Made by a program: the position numbers and the translations under genes. From Bryobacteraceae bacterium (GTDB taxonomy: Bacteria; Acidobacteriota; Terriglobia; Bryobacterales; Bryobacteraceae): DNA of 14,551 bases. Below the pieces are notes generated by a model. It ran no database searches, was not told where the DNA came from, and was given only the letters and a program-made list of their open reading frames with translations. Location: the NCBI GenBank assembly GCA_030044325.1, contig JASHWA010000608.1, forward strand, positions 1-14,551, written 5' to 3'. Positions 1 through 8,391 of this stretch are shown in pieces (position 1 is the first letter of the stretch; every line of letters begins with the position of its first letter).

Positions 1-890
1 TTCCACGTCGTGTTCACGCTGCCTTCCCAGATCGGACGCCTGGCGCTTCAGAACCCGCGGCAGATTTATAACATCCTGTTCCGCTCCGCCGCCCAAACGC
101 TGCTCGAAACCGCGGTCGAGCCGCGACTCCTCGGTGCCTCCATCGGCTTCCTCGCCGTGCTCCACACCTGGGGTCAGAATCTCCATCTGCATCCTCATTT
201 ACACTGCGTGGTCCCCGGCGGCGGAATCTCACTCGACGGTTCGCGCTGGATTGGCTGCAAAAAATCCAGCTTCTTTCTCCCCGTGCTCCCCGTGCGCTTG
301 CTCAGTCATCGCTTCCGAAAATCCTTCCTGCGAAGACTGCGCCGCGCCTTTCGCAAGGGCGCTCTGCAGTTTCACGGCGACCTGAAGTCACTCGCCGAAC
401 CCACTCGCTTCCAGGCGCTGTACGATGAGGCGGCCGAGATGGATTGGGTCGTGCATGTGAAACCTCCCTTCGGCGGACCGCGTCGTGTGCTCAAGTACCT
501 GGCTCGCTACACGCACCGCGTCGCCATCTCCAACCATCGCTTACGTGCGCTCGAAAACGGCCGTGTGAATTTCGAATGGAAAGATTACGCCCACCACGCC
601 CGCACCAAACTCATGACCCTCGACGCGATCGAGTTCCTGCGCCGTTCCTGCTCCACGTCCTGCCCACCGGCCTGGTGCGCATCCGCCAGTTCGGCTTCCT
701 CGCCCAGCGGCATCGCTCCGGCAAGCTGCAACTCTGCCGCGCCTTGCTGGCCACAAGATTCCCGACGCCCTGCGATCCAAATGCCGCGGACTCGCACGAT
801 TCTCACGTCTGCCCGCACTGCAAGCTCGACCGCCTGATCGTCATCGAAATCTGTGGCGCAGCGCCGACCTCGTTTCCGGACACGTCATGA
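1..890 (+). pseudogene. IS91-family transposase, 3' part, frameshifted
   Basis: This is the C-terminal portion of a rolling-circle (Y2, HUH-type) transposase of the IS91 family; the reading frame is already open at base 1, so the 5' end and the usual N-terminal zinc finger lie outside. The HUH metal-binding motif reads HPHLH (bases 190-204). The two catalytic tyrosines sit in YLARYTHRVAISN, with Tyr codons at 496-498 and 508-510, so the visible core is intact. At about 645 the frame breaks. The first frame reads EFLRR and then degenerates, while the expected continuation FLLHVLPTGLVRIRQ follows from base 645 in the next frame and runs to the TGA at 888-890, passing a CPHC zinc-ribbon-like tail. 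One missing T in the short T run explains this. No slippery heptamer is visible, so decay is likelier than programmed frameshifting. Confidence 0.88.
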
Positions 891-1074
891 CCCCATCCCC
901 GGTCACGCTCAAGCTCGAATGTTCCGCCCCGCTTACGGGACTCCCTCGAGGTGTGTTCGTCGCGTCACGGCGCGCACTGCAGCTCTCCCCTCCAACCACT
1001 TCCCGTCGGTGGAAACCTGCCGAGATCCGCCCAATCCCATATCTTCCCATAGCTGATCCGGCTCCGTTCAATGA

Positions 1075-1147
1075 ATTCTATCGGCAGTGCTCGCGCCGAC
1101 GACTCCGCACGCCCGAACTTCTCGCCCGCGAGCACTCCCGATAGAAT
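1075..1147. repeat. 21-bp near-perfect inverted repeat
   Basis: Arms 1075-1095 and 1127-1147 are reverse complements at 20 of 21 positions and are separated by 31 bases. Single-stranded DNA or RNA here would form a long stable hairpin. It lies about 185 bases after the IS91-type transposase stop. Elements of that family have their replication-origin end downstream of the transposase, next to GTTC or GAAC targets; a GTTC occurs just before the left arm (1066-1069) and a GAAC lies in the loop. It could be the IS terminus, a separate small palindromic element, or a terminator lacking a T tract. The repeat is certain; the role is not. Confidence 0.8.
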
Positions 1148-1180
1148 GCTCTTCATTATCGGCTCATGTCCAGGGCGGCG

Positions 1181-1202
1181 CAGAGCGACGGGAGTCGCTC
1201 TG
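1181..1202. repeat. 9-bp perfect hairpin before the nuclease-like gene
   Basis: A perfect 9-bp stem closes on the four-base loop GGGA (1190-1193). There is no T tract, so it is not a standard terminator. It covers the place where a -35 element would lie for the TATAAT at 1218-1223, so it could be an operator for autoregulation by the downstream winged-helix protein. That role is speculative. Confidence 0.5.
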
Positions 1203-1217
1203 ACTGCGTCGAAGCTA

Positions 1218-1223
1218 TATAAT
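1218..1223 (+). promoter_or_regulatory. Candidate -10 box (TATAAT)
   Basis: A consensus TATAAT lies 20 bases before the ATG at 1244. Transcription would start near 1230, giving a leader of about 14 nt with no Shine-Dalgarno sequence. No good -35 hexamer is seen at 16-18 bp spacing. The placement argues for the ATG at 1244 over the in-frame TTG at 1223, which overlaps the box. Confidence 0.45.
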
Positions 1224-1243
1224 TGGTTCGGATTTTTCGCTCA

Positions 1244-2101
1244 ATGGACGCTTCGCGCAAGAACGAATACAGCACGCTCCTGTTATCAATGGTGCCCGAG
1301 TCCGGTGCGAATGTCGGGAATGTCACCTTGCGAGAGCAACTGCGCCGAGCCCTTGCCGAAAGGGGCGATGAACTCTCGGAACAGGATTACTGGACGCTTC
1401 GGGACGCGCTGATCGATGAGGGCCGGATTGAACAGGGCCGAGGTCGCGGAGGCTCCGTCCACCGGGTTGCATTGGTAACTGCCCCCGGCCCCGCCACCGA
1501 GGTCGCCGTCGGACCGGAGGCTCAGCCTACCGAGGTGCCCGCCGGCACGGAACCGCCCCCGCAAGAAAGGGTTGTTGAAGCAAATCTTTATAGGCCTTTT
1601 CAAACTGCTATCAACACTGGATATGTGAAGGAAAACCGAATCAAGAGATTCATTTCTGAAGTGACCGCTGCGCAAGGCCGACGCTCGACTGGTGGAAAAT
1701 GGACAAGACCCGATCTCACAATTATCGCTGTAAGGACGTATCAGTTTACGCCCGGCAAGAGGTTGGAGGTGATTACGTTTGAGGTCAAGCCAAGCCTTGA
1801 CGGAGCATTGGAAGGGGCGTATGAAGCCTTGGCCCACTCGGCGTTTGCGCACAGGAGTTATCTGGCCGTCGACGTCAGAGCGCATGCCGACCAGGATGAT
1901 ATCCCCGACGATCGAATCGTACAGGAGTGCACGCGGCACGGCGTCGGCTACATAACTTTTACGGATCCGGCAGACTACAACACGTACGAAATCGTCTGTC
2001 CCGCCCGACTCAATGAACCTGACCCGTACGATGTAGACAATTTCATCAGAACGCAGATCAGTCAGGCGGCGCAGGAGGAGTTACGCGAGTTTCTTCAGTA
2101 G
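1244..2101 (+). CDS. Winged-helix / PD-(D/E)XK nuclease-like protein
   Basis: I do not recognise a named family, but the 285-residue protein has a clear two-part plan. Residues about 26-75 look like a winged helix-turn-helix: predicted helices around LREQLRRAL and SEQDYWTLRDALIDEGRI, then a Gly/Arg-rich wing. A Pro/Ala/Glu-rich linker covers about 80-108. The C-terminal half has the spacing of a PD-(D/E)XK fold: RPDLTII (Asp157), then a strand with FEVKP (Glu180, Lys182), followed by a helix rich in Ala and His. This suggests a DNA-binding protein with a restriction-endonuclease-like domain, as in some defence or mobile-element genes; cleavage activity is inferred. The ATG was chosen because of the TATAAT at 1218. 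Its third codon positions look less GC-rich than those of the later genes, consistent with transfer. It converges on an integrase 61 bp downstream. Confidence 0.72.
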   Translation: MDASRKNEYSTLLLSMVPESGANVGNVTLREQLRRALAERGDELSEQDYWTLRDALIDEGRIEQGRGRGGSVHRVALVTAPGPATEVAVGPEAQPTEVPAGTEPPPQERVVEANLYRPFQTAINTGYVKENRIKRFISEVTAAQGRRSTGGKWTRPDLTIIAVRTYQFTPGKRLEVITFEVKPSLDGALEGAYEALAHSAFAHRSYLAVDVRAHADQDDIPDDRIVQECTRHGVGYITFTDPADYNTYEIVCPARLNEPDPYDVDNFIRTQISQAAQEELREFLQ

Positions 2102-2162
2102 CCGTCGTTTCGTCAAGTAATCTGTTTTTTCACTGGCGTCTGAATCGAGGTGCACTTCGGGT

Positions 2163-3077
2163 TCAAATGGACAGGAATCCGTTCTTAAGACCTGGCGCCG
2201 CTGTTGTTGTGGTTTGCGACTCGGTGATCGCGGTGGGCTCGACATCGGCAGGAGTGATTAACGGAGCGCTGGCTACCGTCACCGCTGTATCGGCTCTCCT
2301 ATCCGGTCTAGCCAGAATGGACTCGAGCGCTTTCCGCTTCGCTTCCATACGGATATGCGAGTAGTGCTTCAGCATCTGCTTTGAGACGTGCCCGGCGATA
2401 TCCCGGATAGTCTCGTCCGCCGCCCCGCTCTCGGCCAGATCCGTGATTAGCGTGTGCCGGTTGTCGTGCCAGCGGCCATTCACGTTGGACGCTTTGCGAA
2501 CGTTGCCCCATGACGTTTTCAGGGTGACCATCGGACGGGTCGGATCGCTGGGCCGCGGTTTGCCGAACGGGAAGACATACCATTGCGGCTGGATCGTCCC
2601 GAATCGCTTTGTATACCATTTCGCGTATTCGAGCATCGCCTCGAGCAGCACGGAGTTCATCGGAATGGTCCGACCCTCGCCCGCTTCCGTTTTACTTCGG
2701 CCCACGGTCACGACTGCCTTGTCGAGATCGACGCGCTCCCATTGAAGGCCGCGAATCTCGGCGTCGCGTTCGCCGGTGTTTAGAGCCAACATGAGAGCGG
2801 GGTAAATCGCCCGGGAGCGGGCTGCCTTAGCGGCGGCCAGCATCGCCGCCTTTTGTTCGGGCGTGTACGCTTTTCCTGGTCCGCGCGGAACCGCGAGCTT
2901 CAATGCCTTTCGGCGGCGTAGCCGGGCGCGGATCACGTCGCCCGCCTCACCCAACATCCTGAGAAGGAAGCCGACTTCCTCATTGATCGTTTTCGGAGCG
3001 GCGCCTTCTTTCAGCCGCGTCGTCTGGTACCTGGTCATGGTCTGGTCGGTGATGTCGACAGCCATCGCGGTACTCAA
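2163..3077 (-). CDS. Tyrosine recombinase (phage-type integrase), short N-terminus
   Basis: Site-specific recombinase of the lambda-integrase/XerC superfamily, 304 residues, which would cut and rejoin DNA through a tyrosine linkage. All catalytic positions are visible: Arg104 in TGERDAEIRGL, Lys129 in GRSKTEAGEGR, His204 and Arg207 in WHDNRHT, His230 in AGHVSKQM and Tyr239 in KHYSH. The N-terminal SAM-like core-binding domain is only partly present (about residues 8-60). The frame opens with TTG, and an in-frame TAG lies just upstream (3087-3089), so at least the arm-binding part expected for an integrase of this kind is missing. No obvious continuation appears in other frames. The Thr/Ala-rich tail from about 260 is not typical of the family. 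It could be an active short recombinase or a 5'-truncated relic of the element that brought the neighbouring nuclease-like gene. Confidence 0.88.
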   Translation of the reverse strand: MSTAMAVDITDQTMTRYQTTRLKEGAAPKTINEEVGFLLRMLGEAGDVIRARLRRRKALKLAVPRGPGKAYTPEQKAAMLAAAKAARSRAIYPALMLALNTGERDAEIRGLQWERVDLDKAVVTVGRSKTEAGEGRTIPMNSVLLEAMLEYAKWYTKRFGTIQPQWYVFPFGKPRPSDPTRPMVTLKTSWGNVRKASNVNGRWHDNRHTLITDLAESGAADETIRDIAGHVSKQMLKHYSHIRMEAKRKALESILARPDRRADTAVTVASAPLITPADVEPTAITESQTTTTAAPGLKNGFLSI

Positions 3078-3310
3078 ATGTCGAAGCTATCGCCAGGGCG
3101 GGCTCAATTTCAGGCAGGGACGTCGCGAAAAAAGGATATCAGCCCCCTTCTTCCGTCCTCCGCGGTCCTGCTGATAGGTCCCCATACGGTGGTGCGTCAA
3201 GTTTCCCGTCACCCACAACCCCGCCGCCGGAGAGAACCGCCCCATCAAACTCAAGAACGCCCGCGTGATGTTTCCCCCCTTTCCGACACCTTAACCAGAG
3301 GAGACAGCAA

Positions 3311-4270
3311 ATGAGTCAACGATGCTTATACTTCGCGTTCGTATTCACCTGCGCGGCCGTGCCCGCACTCCGCGCACAAAGCTTCGGATACCAAACCTTC
3401 CCGGTTCCCAACGCCGCGCCCGCCACGCCGCAGTCGCTCGGAGTCCAAACGATCGACGATCAAGGAACCATCGTCGGTTGGCTGGTGGACACCTCCAGCA
3501 ATCAGAAGTCGTTCATCCGCAACCCCGGCGGCGAAATTAGCGAATTCATCGACCCCCTCAACACCAGTACGCCTTCCTTCACCCTTACCTATGGTCTCAA
3601 CGACCTCGGCACCGCCGTCGGCATTTTCACCGACAACTCCGCCGGCGACTACCCCGGATTCCTCTACAACAATGGCAAGTTCACCACCTTTAACCTCCCC
3701 GACCAGCCCGCCGGCACCGCCACCTACCTCGAGGCCCTCAACAACCTCGGCGACTACTGCGGTGCCGTCGCCACCCCGGCAAATAATTATAACGACCAGA
3801 CCTTTTTGAGCATCGCCGGCAAAGTCCAGATCTTCGCCGTCAACGGCGCCGTCAACAGCCTCTGCACAGGGATCAATGACCTCCAGGTCGCCGTCGGCTA
3901 CTACTTCGACGCCGCTGGCCTAGCCCACGGCTGGAAGCGCGACCCGCTCACCGGCAGCATCAGCGTAATCGACGTTCCCGGCGCCGTCAAAGTCGTCGGC
4001 GCAGCCCCCTGCTGGGGAACCAGTTTTGGGGGAACCGAGATATTCGGCATCAACGACCTCGGCGAGATCACCGGCCACTACTGGGACGCCTCCTATAAGT
4101 CTCATGGATTCGCCCTCTCTGCCGACGGAACATTCCACACCCTCGATGTTCCCGGCGCCTATCAGACCGGCGGCGGCGGACTCAACAACTCCGGCGTAAT
4201 CGTCGGCCATTACTCCGACCGCAACTGCAACAACTACGCCTACATCGCCACACCCTTCGGCTTCTTCTAG
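3311..4270 (+). CDS. Secreted HAF-repeat protein
   Basis: A 319-residue predicted exported protein. The N-terminus has a hydrophobic signal sequence (about 4-22) ending in ALRAQ, a good signal peptidase I site. The mature part repeats units built on GINDLG / LNNLG / GLNNSG followed by hydrophobic-VG-H/Y-Y, the pattern of the HAF extracellular repeat family; at least six units are visible, for example TYGLNDLGTAVGIF, GINDLGEITGHYW and GLNNSGVIVGHYS. Such proteins probably fold as beta-propellers or similar beta-rich surfaces; no enzymatic role is known to me. It starts at ATG after a strong Shine-Dalgarno (AGAGGAG, 3297-3303, 7 nt spacing). The 3078-3310 gap between it and the divergent integrase shows no gene I can support. 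No PEP-CTERM or other sorting tail is seen. Confidence 0.85.
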   Translation: MSQRCLYFAFVFTCAAVPALRAQSFGYQTFPVPNAAPATPQSLGVQTIDDQGTIVGWLVDTSSNQKSFIRNPGGEISEFIDPLNTSTPSFTLTYGLNDLGTAVGIFTDNSAGDYPGFLYNNGKFTTFNLPDQPAGTATYLEALNNLGDYCGAVATPANNYNDQTFLSIAGKVQIFAVNGAVNSLCTGINDLQVAVGYYFDAAGLAHGWKRDPLTGSISVIDVPGAVKVVGAAPCWGTSFGGTEIFGINDLGEITGHYWDASYKSHGFALSADGTFHTLDVPGAYQTGGGGLNNSGVIVGHYSDRNCNNYAYIATPFGFF

Positions 4271-4311
4271 CGTCCCGAGTCAGAAATACGCCGAATAACC
4301 CGGCAGTTCGG

Positions 4312-4317
4312 TAGAAT
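4312..4317 (+). promoter_or_regulatory. Candidate -10 box (TAGAAT), possible leaderless start
   Basis: TAGAAT ends exactly six bases before the ATG at 4324, so a standard start site would fall on the A of the start codon. No Shine-Dalgarno is seen between 4271 and 4323 and no clear -35 box at 17 bp. This fits a leaderless mRNA for the CHAT gene, though a single hexamer is weak evidence. Confidence 0.4.
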
Positions 4318-4323
4318 CAGAAA

Positions 4324-7300
4324 ATGATTTGCCGGGCCGCGCGGCTGGCTTGCGTTCTTGCTTTCGCGATCCCGCTTCTTACCGCGCAGGACCGAGACCG
4401 GCTGCTTCAGGCTCCCCGAAAAATCGACGTAGCGCTGGCGGGAACGGAACAAGGGTCCTGGCGCCTGGACGTGCCTGCGGAGCGAACCGTTCGCGTGAGG
4501 ATCGTGGAGCGGCAAGGGGTCGCCGGAGTCATTCTGGTGGAAGACGCGAGCGGCTCGGAAATCGTGCGGATCGATTGCACCATTCGCACTCCGGCGGCCA
4601 AGAGCGTCACGCTGCTCGCCGGCAGCTACCGCATTTCAGCGCGGCCGTCGTATCACTCGCTGGTTGAGCGCAAATTCGAAATCGAAGCAAGCGCGCCAGC
4701 CGCCGCAACCGCCGCCGACCGCCAGCGCGCCTCCGCCGAGCGACTGGTTGGCGAAGGCGAGCGTATTTACCGGGGATACGAGCTGAACCACATCGCGGCG
4801 GCGCGCGAAAAATACGAAGCGGCATTAAAGACTTTCGAGAGCCTCGGCGACCGGGCGGCCGAGGCCGATACGCTCAACCATATTGCGAACAACGTCTTTG
4901 AGCAAGGCCAGATGAATGCCGCGATCGATCTGTACCAACGCGAGCTGGATTTGTGGAAGTTGCTCAAAGACGACGCGGGGATCTCGGCGGCGCTGTATGG
5001 ACTTGGCATCGTCAACGGGGACAATGGACAGCCGCAACGCGCGGTCGAGGAGATCAGTCAATCGCTGGAGATCCGGCGGTCGCTGGCCGATGTGCGCGGT
5101 GAGGCGGAATCGCTTGATTTTCTGGCGGTGAGCCAACTTACCCTCGGTCAGACTCAGAAGGCCATTGCCTACGCCGAGGAAGGACTGAAAATGGCGCGCG
5201 CGGCGGGAGAACGCGTGCGCGAGATCGACGCGGAATCGGTGGTTGGGCTGGGCGCCTATCGCGCGGGCGATTACGCGACGGCGATCGAGCAGTGGGACGC
5301 CGCGGCGGCCATGTGCAAGGAGGAGCATCAACCGGCGCGCCTGGGCCACGTTTTGAGCAATCTCGGCGCGGCGTATAACGCCATCGGGGATCCGCGCCGG
5401 GCGCTCGCCGCCTACCAGGAGGCGCTGCCGTATCGCAAGCTGGATTTTCCCAGTTCCTGGGCGAACACGATTTATCACATCGGCACGGCAAAAGCCGAAC
5501 TGGGCGAATATCAAACGGCGCTCGACAACCTGAAGCAGGCGTTGGCGATCTTTCAAGACGAAAAATACGGCGTCGGCGAAGCATACACGCTGATCGCACT
5601 GGCGAATCTGGCGAGCGAAACGGGACGGGACGCTGAGGCGCTGGATTATCTCAAACAGTCGCTGGGCATCGCGCGAAAGGGCTCGGACAATCGCGGCATA
5701 GTGGATGCGCTGATGAAACTCGGCCAGATCGAGTCACGCCTGGGCAACGATTCCAAAGCGATCGAGGAGGAAAAGGACGCGCTCGCCAGTGCCCGCGCGG
5801 CAGGATACTCGTCCGAACAGGCCCAGGCCCTTGAGGCGATGGCGGAGGCGATGCTTCGCCTGGGCGATGCGACCGGGGCGGTCGATCCATTGAAGGAAGC
5901 GCTGGCGCTGAGCCGGAAAAGTGGAATACGCTTGTTACAATCGAACGCGTTCAATCTCGAAGGAAGAGTGTTCCACCGGCTAGGCCAAGTGGAACAGGCG
6001 CGGCAGGCGTTTTCCGAAGCGCTCGAAATTCGCCATAACCTGGGAGCGGAGTCGAGCGAAGCCGAAACGCTGCTCGATTTGGCTGAACTGGAACGTGAGG
6101 GCGGCCCGCGTACGGATGCGAGCCGTCACGCCATGGCTGCGCTCGATCTGGTTGAATCTCTGCGCGCAAGCTTCGGAAATCGACAATCCCGCATGGAGAT
6201 GGCCAGTTCGCACCGGAAATACTACGACCTGGCCATCCGGATTGCGATGGAAGCCGGGGATTCCGGCCGCGCGTTCGAGATCAGCGAACGGGCGCGGGCG
6301 CGCGGGCTGCTGGATTTGCTGGCCGAGGCCCGCGTTGATGCACGTGAGTACGTCGATCCAGTTTCGTTGAATCGGCTGCACGAGATCGAGGAGACGCTCG
6401 ATTCCAAGCATGAGCGTTTCCTGAAATTGCTGGATGGCGCGCACAGTGCCGCACGGGAGGCCGCGGCGCGCAAGGAAATCGACGAACTGGTGGATCGATA
6501 CACGGCGCTCGAAAGCCAGATCGGGGCCGCGAATCCGGGGTTTGCCGCTCTGACGAAGCCGCATCCCCTGTCGCTGGCGGCAACGCAGGCCCTGCTTCCG
6601 ACGCGCGGGACGGCGTTGATGGAATTCTGGATCGGCGAAGAGCAGAGCTACGCGTGGGTGGTATCGAAGAGCGGTTGCCAGGGATTCGCATTGCCGTCGC
6701 GAGCGATGCTCGAGCCCGCGGCGCGCCGCGTATACGACGCGCTGAACGCGCGCAATGAGCTGCCGGAATCGGCCGGCAACTCGAACTTTGGCCGCGCGGC
6801 GGCCGAGTTGAGTGGAATACTCGCTCCGTTAATGCGGGCGGCCGGGCCAGAGCGCGAATGGTGGGTGGTGGCCGACGGCGCGCTCGAATACGTGCCGTTG
6901 GCGGCGTTGCCCGATCCGCAATCTTCGGCACCTCTGGCGATTCGCCACAAAATCGTCGAGCTGCCATCGGCATCCGTGCTGGCCGAAGTTCGGCGTCAAA
7001 CGGCTCAGCGCCCGCCGGCGCCGAAAACCGTCGCGGTGTTCGCCGATCCGGTTTTTCGCGCGGATGACCCGCGCGTGGACCCGCGATCCGGCCATCCCCT
7101 GTCCGCGCCAGTCGATGCGATGCTGACTCGCGCGCTCAAGGAGTCCGGCTTCGGGTCGCTCGAGCGATTGCGATTCTCGCGCGAGGAAGCCACCGCGATC
7201 TCGAATCTGGCGCCGGCCGGAGAACGGTGGATCGCGATCGATTTTGATGCGAACCGCGCCGCGGTCGAAAAGCCGGAACTGAGCCGCTATCGCATTGTGC

Positions 7301-7734
7301 ACTTCGCCACGCACGGGCTGATCGACAGTCGTCATCCGGAGTTGTCGGGCATCGTGCTGTCGATGGTGGATCGCGAAGGCCATCCCCAGGACGGGCTTCT
7401 GCCCTTGCACGAGATTTACAACCTGAAGCTGAACGCGGACCTGGTGGTGTTGAGCGCGTGCCAGACCGCGCTGGGAGAGTCGGTGCGGAGCGAAGGGATG
7501 GTCGGCTTGACGCGCGGGTTCATGTATGCCGGCGCGCCTCAGGTGCTCGCCAGCCTATGGAGCGTGCAGGATCGCGCCGCGGCCGAGTTCATGCGCCGCT
7601 TCTATGACGCGCTGCTGCGCCGCGGCCTGGCAGCGCCGGCGGCGCTCCAATCCGCGCAGCGCTCCATGCTCCAGGATCCCCGCTGGAGCGACCCGTATTA
7701 TTGGTCGGCATTCATTCTGCAAGGGACCGAGTAA
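4324..7734 (+). CDS. Exported TPR-repeat protein with C-terminal CHAT (caspase-like) domain
   Basis: An 1136-residue multidomain protein. Residues 1-21 are a signal peptide (hydrophobic core, LLTAQ end). About 30-122 is beta-rich and resembles a pre-peptidase C-terminal-type sandwich (ending in LLAGSYRISARP). About 135-600 holds roughly eleven TPR units with a 40-residue period, such as AADTLNHIANNVFEQGQ and GHVLSNLGAAYNAIGDPRRA, expected to form a protein-binding superhelix. A helical linker leads to the CHAT domain (about 810-1134). The predicted catalytic dyad is His997 in HFATHG and Cys1046 in LSACQTALG, both present, so peptidase activity is plausible. CHAT is related to caspases and separases. 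Export is unusual for a protease best known from cytoplasmic signalling and would place it in the periplasm or outside. A sigma factor gene follows after a short gap and then an anti-sigma-like gene, suggesting shared regulation. The substrate is unknown. Confidence 0.92.
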   Translation: MICRAARLACVLAFAIPLLTAQDRDRLLQAPRKIDVALAGTEQGSWRLDVPAERTVRVRIVERQGVAGVILVEDASGSEIVRIDCTIRTPAAKSVTLLAGSYRISARPSYHSLVERKFEIEASAPAAATAADRQRASAERLVGEGERIYRGYELNHIAAAREKYEAALKTFESLGDRAAEADTLNHIANNVFEQGQMNAAIDLYQRELDLWKLLKDDAGISAALYGLGIVNGDNGQPQRAVEEISQSLEIRRSLADVRGEAESLDFLAVSQLTLGQTQKAIAYAEEGLKMARAAGERVREIDAESVVGLGAYRAGDYATAIEQWDAAAAMCKEEHQPARLGHVLSNLGAAYNAIGDPRRALAAYQEALPYRKLDFPSSWANTIYHIGTAKAELGEYQTALDNLKQALAIFQDEKYGVGEAYTLIALANLASETGRDAEALDYLKQSLGIARKGSDNRGIVDALMKLGQIESRLGNDSKAIEEEKDALASARAAGYSSEQAQALEAMAEAMLRLGDATGAVDPLKEALALSRKSGIRLLQSNAFNLEGRVFHRLGQVEQARQAFSEALEIRHNLGAESSEAETLLDLAELEREGGPRTDASRHAMAALDLVESLRASFGNRQSRMEMASSHRKYYDLAIRIAMEAGDSGRAFEISERARARGLLDLLAEARVDAREYVDPVSLNRLHEIEETLDSKHERFLKLLDGAHSAAREAAARKEIDELVDRYTALESQIGAANPGFAALTKPHPLSLAATQALLPTRGTALMEFWIGEEQSYAWVVSKSGCQGFALPSRAMLEPAARRVYDALNARNELPESAGNSNFGRAAAELSGILAPLMRAAGPEREWWVVADGALEYVPLAALPDPQSSAPLAIRHKIVELPSASVLAEVRRQTAQRPPAPKTVAVFADPVFRADDPRVDPRSGHPLSAPVDAMLTRALKESGFGSLERLRFSREEATAISNLAPAGERWIAIDFDANRAAVEKPELSRYRIVHFATHGLIDSRHPELSGIVLSMVDREGHPQDGLLPLHEIYNLKLNADLVVLSACQTALGESVRSEGMVGLTRGFMYAGAPQVLASLWSVQDRAAAEFMRRFYDALLRRGLAAPAALQSAQRSMLQDPRWSDPYYWSAFILQGTE

Positions 7735-7773
7735 GCGGCGGCAAATCGCCCGCCCCTCGGTTCTATGGTTAAA

Positions 7774-7779
7774 TATAGT
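7774..7779 (+). promoter_or_regulatory. Candidate -10 box (TATAGT)
   Basis: TATAGT lies inside the first codons of the longer possible sigma-factor frame (ATG 7765) and 27 bases before the ATG at 7807. If used, transcription starts near 7786 and only the 7807 start can be translated, with a leader of about 21 nt lacking a Shine-Dalgarno. No convincing -35 box. It would give the sigma/anti-sigma pair a promoter separate from the CHAT gene. Confidence 0.35.
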
Positions 7780-7806
7780 GTTTCGGCACGAAGTCGTCAC
7801 CGTTCC

Positions 7807-8391
7807 ATGCCCGACTTTCCAAGCCATGCTCCCCGCGCCCAACGATGGGAATTGACTCGCGAAGCTTTGGACGGCTTGCTGGAGCAGCTGGGTCCGACTG
7901 TGGAACAGGCCAGCGACGCTTACGAGATTTTGCGGACGCGGCTGATGGATCTGTTTTCCTGGGAAGGCGACCCGGAGCCTGAGCATCTGGCCGACGAAAC
8001 CCTGAATCGCCTGGCGCGCCGGGTCCTCGAGAAAGAGCCGATCCGCGACCTGCATCACTACGCGGTCGGAATCGCACGCATGGTCATGCTCGAAGCCGCG
8101 CGCTCGCGCCAGAAACAAGCCTCGGCGCTGCGCGAAATCCGCGTGCGCGGACCGGAAAATACGCCGGCGCCGTTCGAGATGCCCATGCTGGAGCGATGTC
8201 TGGCGGCCCTCCCGCAAGAAAATCGCGAGCTGATTCGAGGTTACTATTCGGGAGATCGCATCCGGCTGGCGGAAAATCTGGGCATTTCATTGAACGCGCT
8301 GCGCAATCGGGCGCTCAGAATTCGTGAGCGAATGTTCAACTGTATCCGGCGGGAGCGTGATAAAATCCCCATTTCCAATCACCGTGAATAG
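7807..8391 (+). CDS. ECF-type RNA polymerase sigma factor
   Basis: A 194-residue sigma-70-superfamily protein with the two-domain layout of ECF factors, which direct RNA polymerase to a small regulon. Region 2 spans about 35-105, including the conserved-looking LADETLNRLARRV and the helix HYAVGIARMVMLEAAR. Region 4 spans about 125-182, with an HTH around RIRLAENLGISLNALRNRALRIRERM for -35 recognition. There is no region 3 and no C-terminal extension. Two starts are possible: ATG 7765 (14 residues longer, poorly conserved-looking MVKYSVSARS...) and ATG 7807, preferred because a -10-like TATAGT overlaps the longer start. Neither has a Shine-Dalgarno. It begins 72 bp after the CHAT gene and overlaps the next gene, so coupling with the membrane protein is likely. 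Specificity and targets cannot be read from the sequence. Confidence 0.85.
   Translation: MPDFPSHAPRAQRWELTREALDGLLEQLGPTVEQASDAYEILRTRLMDLFSWEGDPEPEHLADETLNRLARRVLEKEPIRDLHHYAVGIARMVMLEAARSRQKQASALREIRVRGPENTPAPFEMPMLERCLAALPQENRELIRGYYSGDRIRLAENLGISLNALRNRALRIRERMFNCIRRERDKIPISNHRE

Noticed and set aside
1286..1939. Minus-strand frame of 217 codons opposite the nuclease-like gene
   Set aside because: The plus-strand frame has a promoter, linker and motif structure; the antisense frame has none.
2151..2176. T-loop-like GGGTTCAAATGG near the integrase end
   Set aside because: No surrounding stems form a tRNA, and the bases overlap the integrase stop codon.
3200..3280. Plus-strand stretch reading NPAAGENRPIKLKNARV
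   Set aside because: Superficially protein-like but very short, without a start, and followed by a stop; not enough to call a gene remnant.
4825..5556. Long minus-strand frame of 243 codons
   Set aside because: It is antisense to the TPR region of the CHAT gene, is Arg-rich without motifs, and mirrors GC-rich codon use.
6281..6973. Long minus-strand frame of 230 codons
   Set aside because: Low-complexity Arg/Pro/Ser translation opposite the CHAT protein; a shadow frame.
7555..8217. Minus-strand frame of 220 codons across the CHAT end and the sigma gene
   Set aside because: Antisense to two well-supported genes, with no recognisable domain.
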